From Polydactylus sextarius (taxonomy: Eukaryota; Chordata; Actinopteri; Polynemidae): a stretch of DNA of 64,000 nt. The notes under the pieces are model-generated. The model worked only from the letters and a program-made list of their open reading frames with translations. It was not told where the DNA came from and did no database searches. Below, in pieces: positions 1-13,900 of this stretch; the first letter of the stretch is position 1, and every line of letters begins with the position of its first letter. The translations under genes and the position numbers were made by a program. The stretch is taken from contig CM028919.1 of the NCBI GenBank assembly GCA_016801845.1, positions 6,007,001 through 6,071,000 of the forward strand. Direction: 5' to 3'.

Positions 1-1408
1 CTTCTGAATTATTCACCAGATGCTTGAGTTTCTAAATGAGACACATTAACACCTCACGTTCGCTCACGTTCACTCACGTTCGCTCACGACCCTCCAAACT
101 CGTGTGTGAGCGTGAGTGTGTGTGTGTGTGAGCTGCATGTGTGAGTACGAGACCACGTGCCAAGGTCTCCTCTGACACACGCACAAGGGCAAACTCCAGA
201 TCAGCACAAAATCCTGATGGCTCTATCATGGCACATTAACTATGAATGAGGGTGGGGGGCTAGCTTCCCTGCCAGCTGTATGTAGGTTAACCCCCATGAG
301 CACAGTGCGACCGCTGCTCTGAGACTCAATAACGTGTTAACGGAGGAGGAAGCAAACAGCAAGCAATTGTAATTCTGCAATTTATAGCCACTAATTCCCG
401 GCGGGTTCATGCTTTGCGGCCATATGGCTGAGACACAAGTTTTATTTCTTCTATCTCTCCCCCACCCGCCCAACGTGTTCCTTCTGCTGCACCCTGCCTG
501 TGATATTCTTATTAGTTCATCTTCCATACAAAGTGTTTATTTACTATTAATGAACTAAAGTAGTTGCTAAAGTTGTTAATTTGACTTAGTAGCAGCACAG
601 TGATCTGAAAAGCGAAGGAAGAAAGTAACAAACAAGCCCTGTGCTTGCCTGAACACCATGTAGCCAACAGGCAGTTTTCATGTCGGTTCACAAGCCTACA
701 GGCTAACTCATTAGCATCCGGGGAAGCAGAACCAGCCCAGGGGTCTGACTCTGAGAAATGCATTTCTAAGCAGTAATAAGGTACAAATCAGTAGTATTTC
801 CTCATGGGGGCAGATGGAGGGTGAAACACCAGTCTGCTCGTTTTCATGATTTCGCCGTCTCAAAGCCTCTGCTGTTGGTTCCGGTTTCACACTGAATCAC
901 ACTGTGTCAGCTCAAAGAGGTCACAGGTGCAGCGCAGTCGAACATGTTACTGAGCATCCAGATGTGTGCTTATAACAGGTTCTGTTACAGCAGTAAAATA
1001 CAGGGGTGTGACTAATAAAATGAATGGTGTCTCTTTCTAGTGTCCCAGTGAGCTGAAGAAGCTAAATGTAATTCAGTCATAATATATTTATGACCTGTGC
1101 TTAAAACAGATTCAATTTAAAAACTGATTCATATCATTCAAGGAGAAAGAAAATATTTACGCTTTAAATAAATGATGTTGGAAAATGATAACGTTGACCC
1201 AAAACTGGATTATAGTGAGCTACTGCACCAGAGCATTAGGAACCCTAGAGGTCTCAAGATCACTGAGTGATGATTAGATTTTTGTAATTATAGAAAATGA
1301 GAAAAATACAAAAATATAACATCTTCTCAAATATTAATAGCCTGAAGATAAGTGCTGCACAAGCACCTTGTATCGAAAAATAACTTACTTGATCAGTAAT
1401 CGTGTACA
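1..1408. other. Non-coding, no gene recognised
   Basis: Starts with a short decamer repeat (CTCACGTTCG, 51-100). No exon, tRNA or clear repeat was recognised in the rest. Two open frames of 83-95 codons on the minus strand look random. Confidence 0.4.
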
Positions 1409-2093
1409 TACACCAATCAGCCATAACATTATGACAACTTGCCTAATACTGTGTAACTGGCACAGAGACATTAGCAGCGGATCCTTTAAGTAAGTAAATT
1501 TAAATCAATGTAAAATCCATATGAATGACGGGAACCAAAGGTTTCCCAGCAGAACATTGTCCAAAGCATCAGTCTTCTTCCCATAATGCATCCTGGTGTC
1601 ATGTCTTTGACCAAAAGAAGTGATGCAAACACCTGCCACTCTATCCCAAACCCTATACGTCTGTGTTCCAGTTCGTATGCTCAGGTGCCAATCATAGGCT
1701 CTTTTATCAGTGAACAGAGTTCAGCATGGACACACTGACCAGTCTGCAGCTACACAGCAGCATAAACTCTGACACTATATGTGCTCTGACACCTTTCTCT
1801 CAGAACCAGCAGTAACCTTTTCAGCATTTTTAGCCACAGATGCTCTCGCTCTCTGTTGGATCAGACCACATGGGCCCAGCTCAGCTCAGTCATCTAGTCA
1901 TCACAGTTTTGCCCTTGTCGGAGTTTCTTATGTCCTTACGTTTGCACATTTTTCCTGCTTCCAACATCAACTTTGAGGGACAAAATGTTCACTTGCCGCC
2001 TAATTTATCCCACCTACTGACAGGTGCCATTGTAATGAGGTAATGTGATTCACTTCATCTGTCAGTGTCATAATGTTATAGCTGATCAGTGTG
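1409..2093 (-). mobile_element. Tc1-like DNA transposon remnant
   Basis: Terminal inverted repeats: CACCAATCAGCCATAACATT at the left, and at the right GTCATAATGTTATAGCTGATCAGTGTG, which is its near reverse complement. The interior includes CTTTCTCTCAGAACCAGCAG and TTGGATCAGACCACATGGGC, which match the antisense of a common fish Tc1-type transposase as I remember it. Transposase would read on the minus strand. The element is about 0.69 kb, internally deleted and full of stops, so it is dead. Confidence 0.8.
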
Positions 2094-4984
2094 AAATAGC
2101 CAGATATCGTATAGATTGCACTTTAATACAGGGGTAAATGAGCTCCACCATCCATCCACCATAGAGAGAGTGAGGAAGACATAGCATGAGATTTGTATTA
2201 TAATGATGAGTCACAAATTTGTTAAAAAAATTTTATATATCCCCATATTTCTCCATCTATAAATCCAATCAGAAATGTACAAGCTTTAGGGGAAGTGTGG
2301 AGAAGTGTGTGAACACAGGGGAGATCTAGAGGAGTGAGGACAGAGGAATGGCAGGAAGCCTGGAGGAGGAGTGGGAGGAGTGATCCTGTCTTACTGAGGT
2401 TGACAGAGAGATGAGGAGGATGTTCTTCAAATAATGACAGGCTCAACAAGCCCAGCATATCTTTAAAGTAACCTGGCTTCACCAAACCAAACAAATGCAG
2501 TCCTGTTAAGTCGTCATGTGACAGTGGTTATCGGCAGTGTGTAAACATTTGTATATTCCTCCCTGTTTATGGTGTGTGAACATTTTAATGTAATATTTTC
2601 ATGAGTACAACATGTGCAAAGCTTTAGTTCTTCTATCAGTCTTACAGTGAGTGTACAGTGCACAGTGAACTGGTTCTGACACTGTTGCAGACGACAGGGA
2701 AAAAATGAAATGAAGAAAACAGGAGGGGGTCCTGCTACACAGAGGTACTCCTGCTGAGGAGCTGGCCCTGTGTAATAATGAGGGTCACTGATGAAAAAAG
2801 AAGAAAGAAAGAAAGAACATACATTGTTGCTTTCTGAACAGATCAACCCCACCTCCATGATCAACCACCAAGCTCCACAGAATCCACTAGAACTGGTGCT
2901 GACTATTTCCAAGAGACCTGATCAATCAGTGCTGAGTTGTTATACGTGTTGATTTGTTAACTTGAATCATAAGAATCTCGGGAGCAGGTTAATGGTTCAG
3001 CCTCAGTTACCATGGCAATTTCCCTCAGTAAGAAGTGAACCACCTAAAGTTACCTCACGAAGTCCTGCTTCGTGAGCACAGGCCCCAGGATCCTCCATAT
3101 GTCTGTGCTGTGAAGCAGAAACTTAGCTTCCTCTCCTTGACACACACACACATACACACACTCCCAGTGGGTTCTCTAATGAACAGGGATATTAAGGAGC
3201 TGTCACCCTTCAAACTGCTCAGCATGGACTAGATACCTCGCTGTCAGTCTGATCATCATTGGACTAAGAAAGACACACACACACAAACACCAGGGACATC
3301 GTCCGTGGCTCAAAGTCACCCCCATCTCCGAGAGTGAGGGGGAACTGTGTGTCACAGCGATGAGAGAGACTTTATGAAGACATCTGTCTGGTGTTTCATT
3401 AGAGCTGACTCTCATGTCATGTGGATATTTAAGGCCCGCGGTCACGGCCCACATTGGCTGTGGTTGTCCCTCTGAGTAACGCGGTCGTACGAGGGAGAGA
3501 CGCGGACAATGACGGACAAAAAGTGACCAGAAGGTGGGGTGGGGGGTGAGTACACTCAAAGAGATGATTTGACGTTGTTCTTAAGATAGAGAAGGACAAA
3601 TAACAAGGGCATTTTTTTCAAAAGCTCTCCTCTATACCTTGTTGCAGTCACCTACAATCTATCTGTAACATTTGATCCTTTTTGGGTTTTTTTTTTTAAT
3701 TTTTCTCTTATTTAATTCATAGATACCAAGGTGTATTTTGTGTTGACTATAATTCACTTTGACATTTCAACTGGCAGTCAGCTTTATGTACAATAAAAAG
3801 GGGGGTGAAGAATAAAAGGAATGGAAGTGTAAGATACCATTACTTTACCAGCAGGAAAGGAATTTCTCATTTCAAAAGGCTTTTTTGGCAGCTCGTTGCT
3901 CCGTTTTATGGAACAGAAAGAAAATAGTCTCGCAAAGATCAGAAATGTAGAGGTTTTATTAAAAGCAACAGTTCTGTGCAAAGTCAGAGGATTTAACCGA
4001 CACCAGAAATGAGGTACGGGGATTGACATGTAGAGTTTTACAAATCACATGCTTGTCAGGTAATTATTGAGAAGAAAGAGCCGTAGAGTGATACCAGCTG
4101 ACTTTTTTTATTCCATTCATGTCGTCAACAGAAGACGAAATCAGCTTCTGCTCTCATTTCCTTTCTCGTCTCCTTCCTAATTTTTCACAGTGTGCTGTTA
4201 CTCATGTGTGAGGTGATCACAGGTGCCCAGCTCTCCGTGCATCAGTTCACACATGGCACTGGACCATATGTGTCTCGAATGACCACGGATATCATTTAGG
4301 TTTGCAAACACCAAACGTGTTGTTGTTTTTACCCAGGAGTTGAGTGGGCGATGCGTCACTGTGGCTCACAACACCATAGTGCAAACACTGCTGAAAGAAT
4401 GTGGCCATTTGCAGCTCAGACCAACTGGAAATGTGGTCTGAGCTGTCACTTGATCCGTGATTGGATTTCTCAAGATGCAGGTTAAAGCCAGGTCCTCGTT
4501 GATGTGGTGGAACCACATGGAGTTTATAGAAATGGGGATTTTCCAGACTGGGACAATCTAACAAAGAGACGCTATTATACTGAATATTGTGAGTTGCTGA
4601 GATCAGCCCAGAGTGACAAATGATGTTTTCACACCTAATCTGTTTGGTGCAGCTCAAACAAATGGTGGTGCATTTGTCCATATGTCCAGTTTTTTTTTTT
4701 TTTTTGGTTGGTTGGTTTGTTTTGGCCAGTGTGAATGTTTTCAGTCAAACAAATTCAGACTAAACCAGATCAAGACTGTAGGTGAGTAAAATATACAATT
4801 TTATACAACAGATTATTTTCTTAGATTATCAGATTATTTTTTTATCTTATTTTATTTTGGTTTAGTTTTTTATCCTGTTTTTTATTTATTTTAGCCTGTT
4901 TTTTTTTTTTATTTTTTTTTTATTATTTTTGTTTGTCTATTTTAAATCCATCTCACATTTCTCTGAACCCTGCAGAGGTCAGAT

Positions 4985-5160
4985 CAAGAGGCACCTGCAC
5001 AGCTGAGCGGCTACGCACCACGTTGGTGTATATGCCATGCAGTTGTTCGCCGGTTTGAGTCCCAACTGAGTCGACCTTTCTTGTGTGTCCTTCCCCCACT
5101 GTTCTCCCTGTTTCCTGTCTCTCTACACTATCTCTGATTAAAGGCAACAAATGCCCAAAA
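4985..5160 (+). mobile_element. tRNA-derived SINE remnant
   Basis: An A-box-like GAGCGGCTACGCACCACG and B-box-like CCGGTTTGAGTCCCA are followed by a CCCCCACTGTTCTCCCTGTT-type body and a TAAAGGCAACAAATGCCC tail, a familiar fish SINE arrangement. Confidence 0.5.
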
Positions 5161-6437
5161 CTACTTAATTAAATTAAAAAAAGAAGTCAAATCAAAAATC
5201 CCTGTATAAGATTTCCAGCATCCTATGCTTTCTTTTTTTAGGTCTTTTTAAGATCAGCTAGACGCTTGCAATTTTAAAGAAGCATTTAGCGTGTGTAAAC
5301 AAAGCCACGGTTTGTGTCAGTCACAGAAAATAATGTGTTCCTCGAGGGGCTTTAGGAGCTTAACGTTAGTTGTGTGTTTTCAGAGCCACATTAGTGCATG
5401 AGAGAAAGAAAGGAAAAAAGAGTGCAGGGGGACTAACAGAGATAATGAGTTTGATTTGTGACTTCCTCTGTCTCATCAGCCGCCGCCACCCAAGATGCCC
5501 ATCCCTCAGGTGGACAAACACTCAGTAAACAAAAGGAAAGCCACTTCAAACACAGAGGACCTGTCTTTGATGGGACATGTAGCAGGTCTCCACCGTGCCA
5601 TCCTCTGTCCGTCAGACCATCCATCAAAGAATTGGCAGCAGCTGAGGCAGAAACCTGGAGCACAGAGGCACAGCTATTCAACACGCTGCTCTGTTTGTGG
5701 ATGTACAGAATGCCAGTGTGTATAGAGCTACAGCAGCACATCATCCTGCAATTACTAGCTGTGTGATTTGTCCCCGTCGAAGGGCAAGTGAGCGTTAACC
5801 CACTCAATAACTCACTGACTTCAGTCGCATGGCTGAATTAGATTTATATCCCATTAAAGACAGCTGAGGAGCATCAGTGAGAGTGACCACTTCTCATTCA
5901 GACTCATCTCTCTCAGTTTCTGCTTCACATTACAAATATTTCATCAATCCCCAGAAGAGAATAGCTGCCTGTAGGAAGTGCTCTCTGCTGTGGAGTAAAC
6001 ATGTAACAATATACTCATTCACTTCACTTCCTGACATGATAAACTCTGTTAGAGGAAATGTTTCATAGCTGAAGTTTAATTTAGTTTAATGGCAGGAAGT
6101 GAGGAAATATTTGAGTGGTAGCTTTTTAAATAAGCATCTTTTATAATCAAGTTTAAAAGTTTTTTTTTTTTAATGGATATGAATACCATATTTGTATAAA
6201 TATTATTTCTTTTAAATTGGCTAAAATAGTCAAATATCTTAGGTTTGGCCAAGTAATCTTTTCTTTTTGGGAACCAGCATGTCAGCATTTACCAGGAAGC
6301 ACTGCAGACATCTGACAGTTTTAATAAGACTGAATTAGCCCATCAGACATCGAGAGAAAACTAAATGAAAACACACTTTGGGAACCATGGCCAAGAAGAT
6401 TCACAGGAGATTATGATCCTGTTAGGAAGATTATAAT

Positions 6438-6440
<3 letters not shown>

Positions 6441-6485
<45 letters not shown>
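6441..6485. repeat. (GT)n microsatellite
   Basis: Uninterrupted GT run. A second lies at 6679-6705 and a CA/GA run at 6913-6949. Confidence 0.97.
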
Positions 6486-6486
<1 letters not shown>

Positions 6487-6914
6487 CTGTAATGCTGTTG
6501 ACACAGTTTACACCTGAAATGATTTTTATAGGAAAAGAAAAAAAGCAATTGTATAAGCAGCATGAAAGAAAAATCCAATTCACACTGATCTGAGGCAAAT
6601 TGCTGTCATGTGCTACAGGCACTTTGATCATCTGAGCCTCATACACACACGCTCATATAACACTGTTGTCATTAGGTTTGTGTGTGTGTGTGTGTGTGTG
6701 TGTGTTGTGAAGGCTGGAGCAGCACATACAGTAATTAAAGGCTCTTATTTGGAAGCAGCTGTGGCCACCAAAGTGCTGTGTCAAAGGTCACAGACACACA
6801 CAATCTCACACTTAATTATATAATGAAATCAAAGTCATTATTCTCAAAACTTGTAGCCTGTGACCCCAATTAAACTGAAGGTGCATTTGGAACATGAAGT
6901 ATGACAACTTACCA

Positions 6915-6950
<36 letters not shown>

Positions 6951-7389
6951 AAGTACACAGACTTAGGGATACTTTGCTGCTGTTAAATGTGTCCAAAAAG
7001 CATATTGCTGTTTTTATGTAACTGAACGTATGTCATTGATAGGAGAGCAGCATCTGTTGAAGACAAACTTTTCAGGATTTCAGTTCTGGATTATTTGATA
7101 TGAAACTGTTGAAGAAAATCAAGATGAAAGTGGATTTTGTGAAACTTAACTATCTGATACAATCTTTAACTTAACTATCTGTACAATATCATACATTAGC
7201 ATACATTAGCATAGCTCCCGATGACAATGCTAACATGTTAAAATCAGGGAGGTTTATGACATTTATGTTTATGTTCATTATCTCATTTTAGCAAATCAGC
7301 TACTTGTCACTAAATGAAAAATAATCATGCATATAACTTAAGTTAAAAGTTGAGAGACCTTAAAAGGTTTCCCAATTCATCCTCAGAGG

Positions 7390-7640
7390 ACCATAAATGT
7401 CTGCACCAAACATTCCATTAATAAATAGTCATGATATTTCACTCAAAACCATAAATGAGGGTAGGAGCAAGAGGAAATGCAACACATCATCTGGAAACCT
7501 TGAATGTCTGTACAAATGTCACTGCCAGTCTCCAATAGGACATGTTTGATGGGATAAGAAAAAATGGTCAAAGTTCATCCTCTGGTGATCATGAATGTCT
7601 GTACCAAATTTGATGGCAATCCATCCAATAGTTTTCAGAT
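7390..7640. repeat. Dispersed fish repeat near FNDC5
   Basis: Repeats the phrase CATGAATGTCTGTACCAAAT with variants, followed by a CCATCCAATAGTTTTCAGAT element. More copies occur at 10360-10930. Confidence 0.6.
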
Positions 7641-8125
7641 TTGTTTCAGTTGATTTTATATATCAACAATTTTGCTTTAAAAACATAAAATCATATATAT
7701 ATATATTTAAAAAAGTACTGTTTCGACCAGAAATTTGACTTTCAAAAACTTTACCTGAAGTCACTGAAATGTCAGTTTTAATTTCACGACTGGTGTTTGA
7801 TTGATTTTGCTCCACAGACCGCATTGATCCCTCCCTATCTTACATACTGTAGTGTCTGCTGAGCCTTACACAGTACAACTGTAACACCGCCGAGGATCTG
7901 TTTTGTGTTTCTGAGCTCTGTTATTGATTTCTCTGCGCATAATGGATTCCACTGAGCCATTTATTCACACCAGTGAACTTGGTTTCCTGCCATGTTGGTG
8001 GCCGTTGCCACAACTGGTTGAAATATAATGGAGCTGAACTTTTCATATGATCGTACCTCAGCAGATCAAACAAACTCATGTTCCTCTCTCTCTCTATCTG
8101 TGCGTGTCTCTCTCTCTGTTTGCAG

Positions 8126-10930
8126 ATAGCTTGTCGCCTCCTGTCAATGTGACCATCAAAGCACTAAAAGCAAACTCAGCTGTGGTGACATGGGATATCC
8201 CCGAGGGAGACTCCGTCATTGGCTTTGCCATCACACAGCAGGTCAGCAACACACACACTGGATGTGTTTATATATGTAAATAAGATTAAGTTTTGATTCA
8301 TCATAGGTCATTTTCTGCCAAGTCCAGTTCACATTATCATGCAGATCTCTTGCTCTGAGTCAGTGTAGATTTTTATCACAAGATACTCGATCCTGTCAGA
8401 CTTCTTGTCTCCTCTGAAAGGATTTGCTGCCATCACCACACAAATATACAAACTCACACACCACTCTGTTCACACCCACTCATTAGCAGCATTAGTTTTT
8501 GTGGGACAAGCTGGCATGTTGTTATTTTACAGGCACAGACACATTCGAGGGAGTTGGATTTTGTGTGATGGAGGAGGACAGCTGCTGGGGTCAGCTGCCT
8601 GCAGGGGTGGCAAGGTGTTTGCAGTGGAAGTTAAAATGCTGAAGAAGTGTGATGACAGAAGTTTCAAACAGCACAAGCAGTATTATCTTAATTTCCAAAA
8701 AAAAACAACTCCCGTAAAAGCAACATATGCCTACACTGTTAATATTATTTTCCCATCCTGAGATTCCTTAGCTCTACCAGTTAGAAATTTAAAAATGAGG
8801 CTAAAGCCAAGTGATAGCTAGCTTAGCATGGCAACTAGAACAAAAGCAGAAGAAACAGATAACCTGGCTCTTTCCTGAGGTAAGACGATCATGGCTCCTC
8901 TCATCATAAAATTATGCTTTTTATCAACCAACTGTTCTGTGTCTGCAAACATGAGAAACATGAGGTGACCAAAGTGTCCTTCTGCTGTTCCTCAACTTTG
9001 ACAAGATTTTACAGCCTAACCATCACCTTCTGCACAATGACCCTGTTTCATTTTACCTGCCGCCCATTAGACAGTCTATGTACACAGTGTCATAGGTGAC
9101 AAAACTTCCATCTTCCTGTTGTACAACATGTTCCTCAGTCTCTCCCATGTCATCCCCCAACAGAAGAAAGACGTGCGCATGCTGCGATTCATCCAGGAAG
9201 TCAACACCACCACACGCTCTTGTGCATTATGGGACTTGCAGGAAGAGACGGACTACATTGTGCATGTACAATCCATCAGCATGTCTGGGACGAGCCCGCT
9301 GAGCGAACCGCTGCACTTCCGGACACCAAAGGAGGCCGAGACTCAGGCCTCTAAGAGTAAAGGTAAAGTGGCCCAATGACAAAACACCCACACTCACACA
9401 CAGGAACACTTGCTCAGTCATCAACACTTAGAGGAAAAATAAACTGCATATTTCCACACTTTCTCTCTATCCTTTATAAGACAGTGAGTGTTGAGGGAAT
9501 TTGGCCTTTTGACAATATTCTGACTGATTTTGACTAAAGACCAATAAAAATCAATAGACACACAGAGCGTGAAATGAAATTTCACAACACAGTGCTCCTA
9601 TAGCTGGCCCCCACTGACCACAACTCGGGAATGAAACGACTTGGGGGGGTCATATACTTCATGGTGTATTGACGCACCTCTGCAGGCCTCACCTTGCATG
9701 CACCCAACACGAGTGCACTGTAAACCAAAATGAAGAAAGACATTTATCACACTGCGAGAGGAGATAGACAGAACTGCAAGGGGTGGCAAATCGATGTACT
9801 TTTGGCTGAAGCCTGACTCCAACTATTTTTTGCCCTTCTCATTTACACTCATCTCTCATATGAGTCGCTGCTATACAGCTACAGTGCAGAGCCAGAGGGA
9901 GTCTGAACTTCTGGTACGGTGGTGAGCTGGCAAGCAGGGAGGTGTGAAATGTACACATATCATTAAAACAGGTAACTGGATTTAATGTTGTGGTGGATCA
10001 GTGTGAAGACAATCACTGCAGATATGCACTCTGCACCATTGAGGCCTAATTAGCACAGGATGCGTTGTCTGTGTGTTGTTTCTGTGAGCGGGAAGAATTT
10101 ACAGAAATCAATGACTGCACACACTGCAGATAAATGACTGTGAATATACACACGGCTTCATTTCATTTAAAGCACACAGGAATAAACAAGAATGCTTCAT
10201 TACCATGCAGCCAAGCGAGTGTAAGGTTTATAATGTTCAGCGTATCAGTTTAGCATATCAGGATACTGATGTGACTGATGTGATCACTAAACACAAAAAA
10301 CTAATGGAGATTATGTGGTTTTGCAATTTTTGTACAAATGTCTGTGTCAGACAAATGTCTAAAGTTATTAGGGTTCATCCCCTAGTGACCATGAATGTCT
10401 GTACCAAATTTCATGTTGATGCATTCAGTAGTTGTAAAGATATTTCAGACCAGTTTCAGTTGATTGATTAAAGTATTGACTAATGACGAAAGATACATCT
10501 CAGGATGCGCTGGGACTTTACACTGCTGAAAACATTACATTATTTTATTTTGTCAAGTTTCAACCACTATCTTTCAAACTTTGAAATCTTAGTTTTCATT
10601 TCATGACTGATTTTTGATTGATTTTGTCTCACAGACTGCAAAATGTGTCTAAAAAAAGTGTTAGAATATTTCACTCAAAACCATACATGTGAAGTTAAGG
10701 TGGGACCTAGACGGAAAGTAACACATCATCTGGGAACCATGAATGTCTGTACAAAAGTCTGAACCAATTCATCCAACTGATGTGAAGACGTGGCTTGTGG
10801 AAAGTGAAAACTCTGACCTGCTGGTGGCGCCAGAGGAACAGTTAAAGGATCACTAAAGTCAGTAGAGGTCATCCTCTGAGGAACATGAATGTCTGTACCA
10901 AATTACCAAATTTCACGATCATCTACCACT

Positions 10931-10977
<47 letters not shown>

Positions 10978-13900
10978 CACCATGCAATGATATAATGCGT
11001 AAAATGCACATGAATAATGAGGTGTGCCTCATAAATAGAAAACAAAACAGTCCACATTAGAGCGGCATTTATTATTTATCAGGAATAATGATGACAGGCA
11101 TTCAACATATTTACTGAGAGCTGTGTGAGATTGATCCCACTACTCTCAACCGCCATGTCCACACAAAAAACATGAGAAGGTATTGATCCTCTTATCTTAC
11201 TCTCAGCGAGAAGGGGAATAAGTGTATTATCTAAAATGTCAAACTGTTCCTTTAAAAAGGTCGAGGTCATCCCCGCGTCCCACAGAGGAGAATGACCTTC
11301 CAGCTTTTAAATGAGGTTGTTGAGCGGCATGTACTCGATGCTTCTATGAATGTTTGTTTGCTTGATGTACTCTGAAGGCTGTTAAGAGAAGATGCAGCTC
11401 TCAAACTGCTTCAGTTCCCTCATCTGTTCCTGTAAGATTTCCACATGTTGGCAGGCTCAGCGTGCACACACACACAACCAATCACATTGAGTTAAAATCC
11501 CAGTTCACTGCCAGGCAGGATAAAAAAAAAAAAAATAGATAGATAAATAAATAAATCCATGTTTCCTATCGTGCACATGTTTCACAAAAACAAAATCTAC
11601 ACACAGAGCAAGTCTGTGATTCATCATCCTTTACTCACACAATAACAACAACAACAACAATGGCAGCAGCAGCAGCAGCAGCAGCAGCTTCCCATTTTAA
11701 CACAACAGCAGACATCCTTCTCTGTCTCATTTACCCCGCTTGTTCAAGGGTGTCTGTTTAATTAGCTTAGCTATGTTGAAACAATGAAAGCATCAGATGA
11801 CAGATGTTTTTCAAGTCAGTCTACCTAAGTAGACAAATAATGAGTACTACGCAGTTAATAACTTATCATGTTCATCAGCAGAAAGAACACATATAATCTA
11901 CACTGAGGTGTTTGTGTTGTTAAGTTAGGAAGAGACTGTGTCATTAATATAAAATACAGGTGGATAAAATGAGATAAAAACGGAAAAATACAATTAATCT
12001 TTGACGGCAGATAACTGCAATGAGTGGAGAGTCTGGGAGAAAGAGTTTCTCAGTACAGCTGTCCTTTGTCTCCATATGACAGGCGAACGTACCGAGAAGA
12101 AAAGGGAGATTTTCACCAAATCCTCGCAGAAAATACGCTCAGTCCTTCTGTTCTGTCGTATCACACTGATCTCAGTGGAAGGAGCAAAGGATGAGCCCCG
12201 AACGCTGGATTATTCCACATTTCTTCTCGTTTCCGCTTTCCCAATAGGTTTAAGCTGCAGGAGATGAAAGGAAATGTGAGACAGATGAACAAAAAAAAAA
12301 CAGCACAACCTGTGCACAAAATAGAGACAATGAAATGAAGGACAGGAGGAGGGAGAAAGAACAAGTCAGAGAAGACAAAAAGAAATCCTTACAATTAAAA
12401 TCTACAGTTAAAAATACACACAGCATGTGTGGTTTTACACAGATGTTCTCATCCACTCTCCCTGGATAAATAGTGAACCAGATACACAAACATGGAAAAT
12501 AAAAAGTGCCGCCAACAGGCCTCACTGGCCTCATCACATCTATTAAAGCCAGATCGTTCTCTCTTTGGTCACCACAGGAGAATTCTCAAAAACTAGGATG
12601 CTGCTTGTCTTCTGTCACATCGTGCTTTGATATGTGTGTCAAAACAGGGCTGCGGTAAAAGTTCTCCATCCCCCAGTCTGCTCTGCTACATCCCAAGCGA
12701 TGCACAAACAAAACTGCTGTGTGGCCTTTGAAATAAAAGGGCAAGTCCTACTTGGCTTTGGTACCTTAAAGAAACAGGTCAGCATTTTGGTTGATCTCCT
12801 TCCAAGGGTCAGATAAGAGAATCATTGTCATGTCTGTGCATTAACTTTAGCACTAAGTTAGGACATGATTAGCCTAGCTTAGCATAAAGACCAAAGAGAA
12901 GTGAGGCATTAATAGTGAGCCATCTAAGCTATTAATTAACAAAACCATGGAGCTTGTTCAGCATCAGAGGTGTTAGAGCTGACCTGTTTCGCCCCAGTGA
13001 GGCCAACTGGCACCAGTGTCAGGTGCCTTGGGCTCTTCTTCTTTGATTAGTTAATACTGGGCAACAGAGGCCAATCGATCAGCAGAATTGCTTGTTGCTA
13101 AAAGCTACTGAAGCGTGGAGTTCCTGCCACACTGGACCTTCCAAATGTCACCCTCTGCATGGAATAAAAGGAAAAAGGAACGCTTTCTCCACTGTGGTGA
13201 ACTTTAGATCGAGCGCCTGACTTCCACAACACTCAGCAGGGTGAGAAAAAGTTACTACTAGTTGCTGCTTTGTTTGATAGAAAGCTGTGGGCGTCAGCAG
13301 GCAGACTGCTGTATGTGCTCTCTTTGATATTCCTGCTGATGATCATCAGACTTCAAAGATGATGAAGGAGTTTTACCGAGGTTTGTGTGAGTTGATCCTG
13401 ACTGCTGTGATAAACGTTTTTCATTGCCTCATCTGTCTATCGCACTCTAATTTGGAGGCCCAGAGGTCTCTGTGAAGCCTTAACTGTTCTCTTCATTTTA
13501 TGCCTCTCTGATCTTTTCACTTTTTCCATCAGGAGCTCACATAATTTGGTCTGTTAGTGATCATGCAAAAACACATCTCAATGGCTGCCTGTGTGATGTC
13601 AGTCTTTTAAAAATTATTGCTTCTTTCAACCGGCTGCCTGTCCCTGCCGTTACTGTGCAATGCTTGTAATTTAGGGCATAATGACAACAGGAGGAGTCTA
13701 GCTGACATGTGCCAGTGCCAACCCGAATGAATGTACAAAAGACTGACAGAGGTTTGTCACAGTAAAAAGACTTGATTCACAGAACATTTAGAGATTAAGA
13801 CAACTGTGAAATAGTGGCGCGATCACTTGTGAGACTGGAGAGCTAGAAACAAGACAGGAGACAATGTGAGAGGAAGTTCAGGATCTCAAGAGCAAGAGGA

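Larger units (their letters stand above)
2094..8125. other. Upstream of located FNDC5 exons, no exon found
   Basis: Expected to hold, or lie within, the first intron of FNDC5. I searched for a short exon encoding a signal peptide and ending in phase 1 at a GT donor and did not find a convincing one. Contents are T-rich tracts, microsatellites, a SINE remnant and a dispersed repeat. Confidence 0.4.

Noticed and set aside
2514..2912. 132-codon minus-strand open frame
   Set aside because: Composition looks random, no domain, and no adjoining exons.
5433..5807. Overlapping open frames on both strands
   Set aside because: No splice context, no recognisable domain, and the frames overlap on opposite strands. 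Chance opening in a GC-richer patch.
7980..8040. FNDC5 signal-peptide exon starting MLVAVATTG
   Set aside because: Too short, no proper donor, stop codon immediately after, and only about 90 nt from the next exon.
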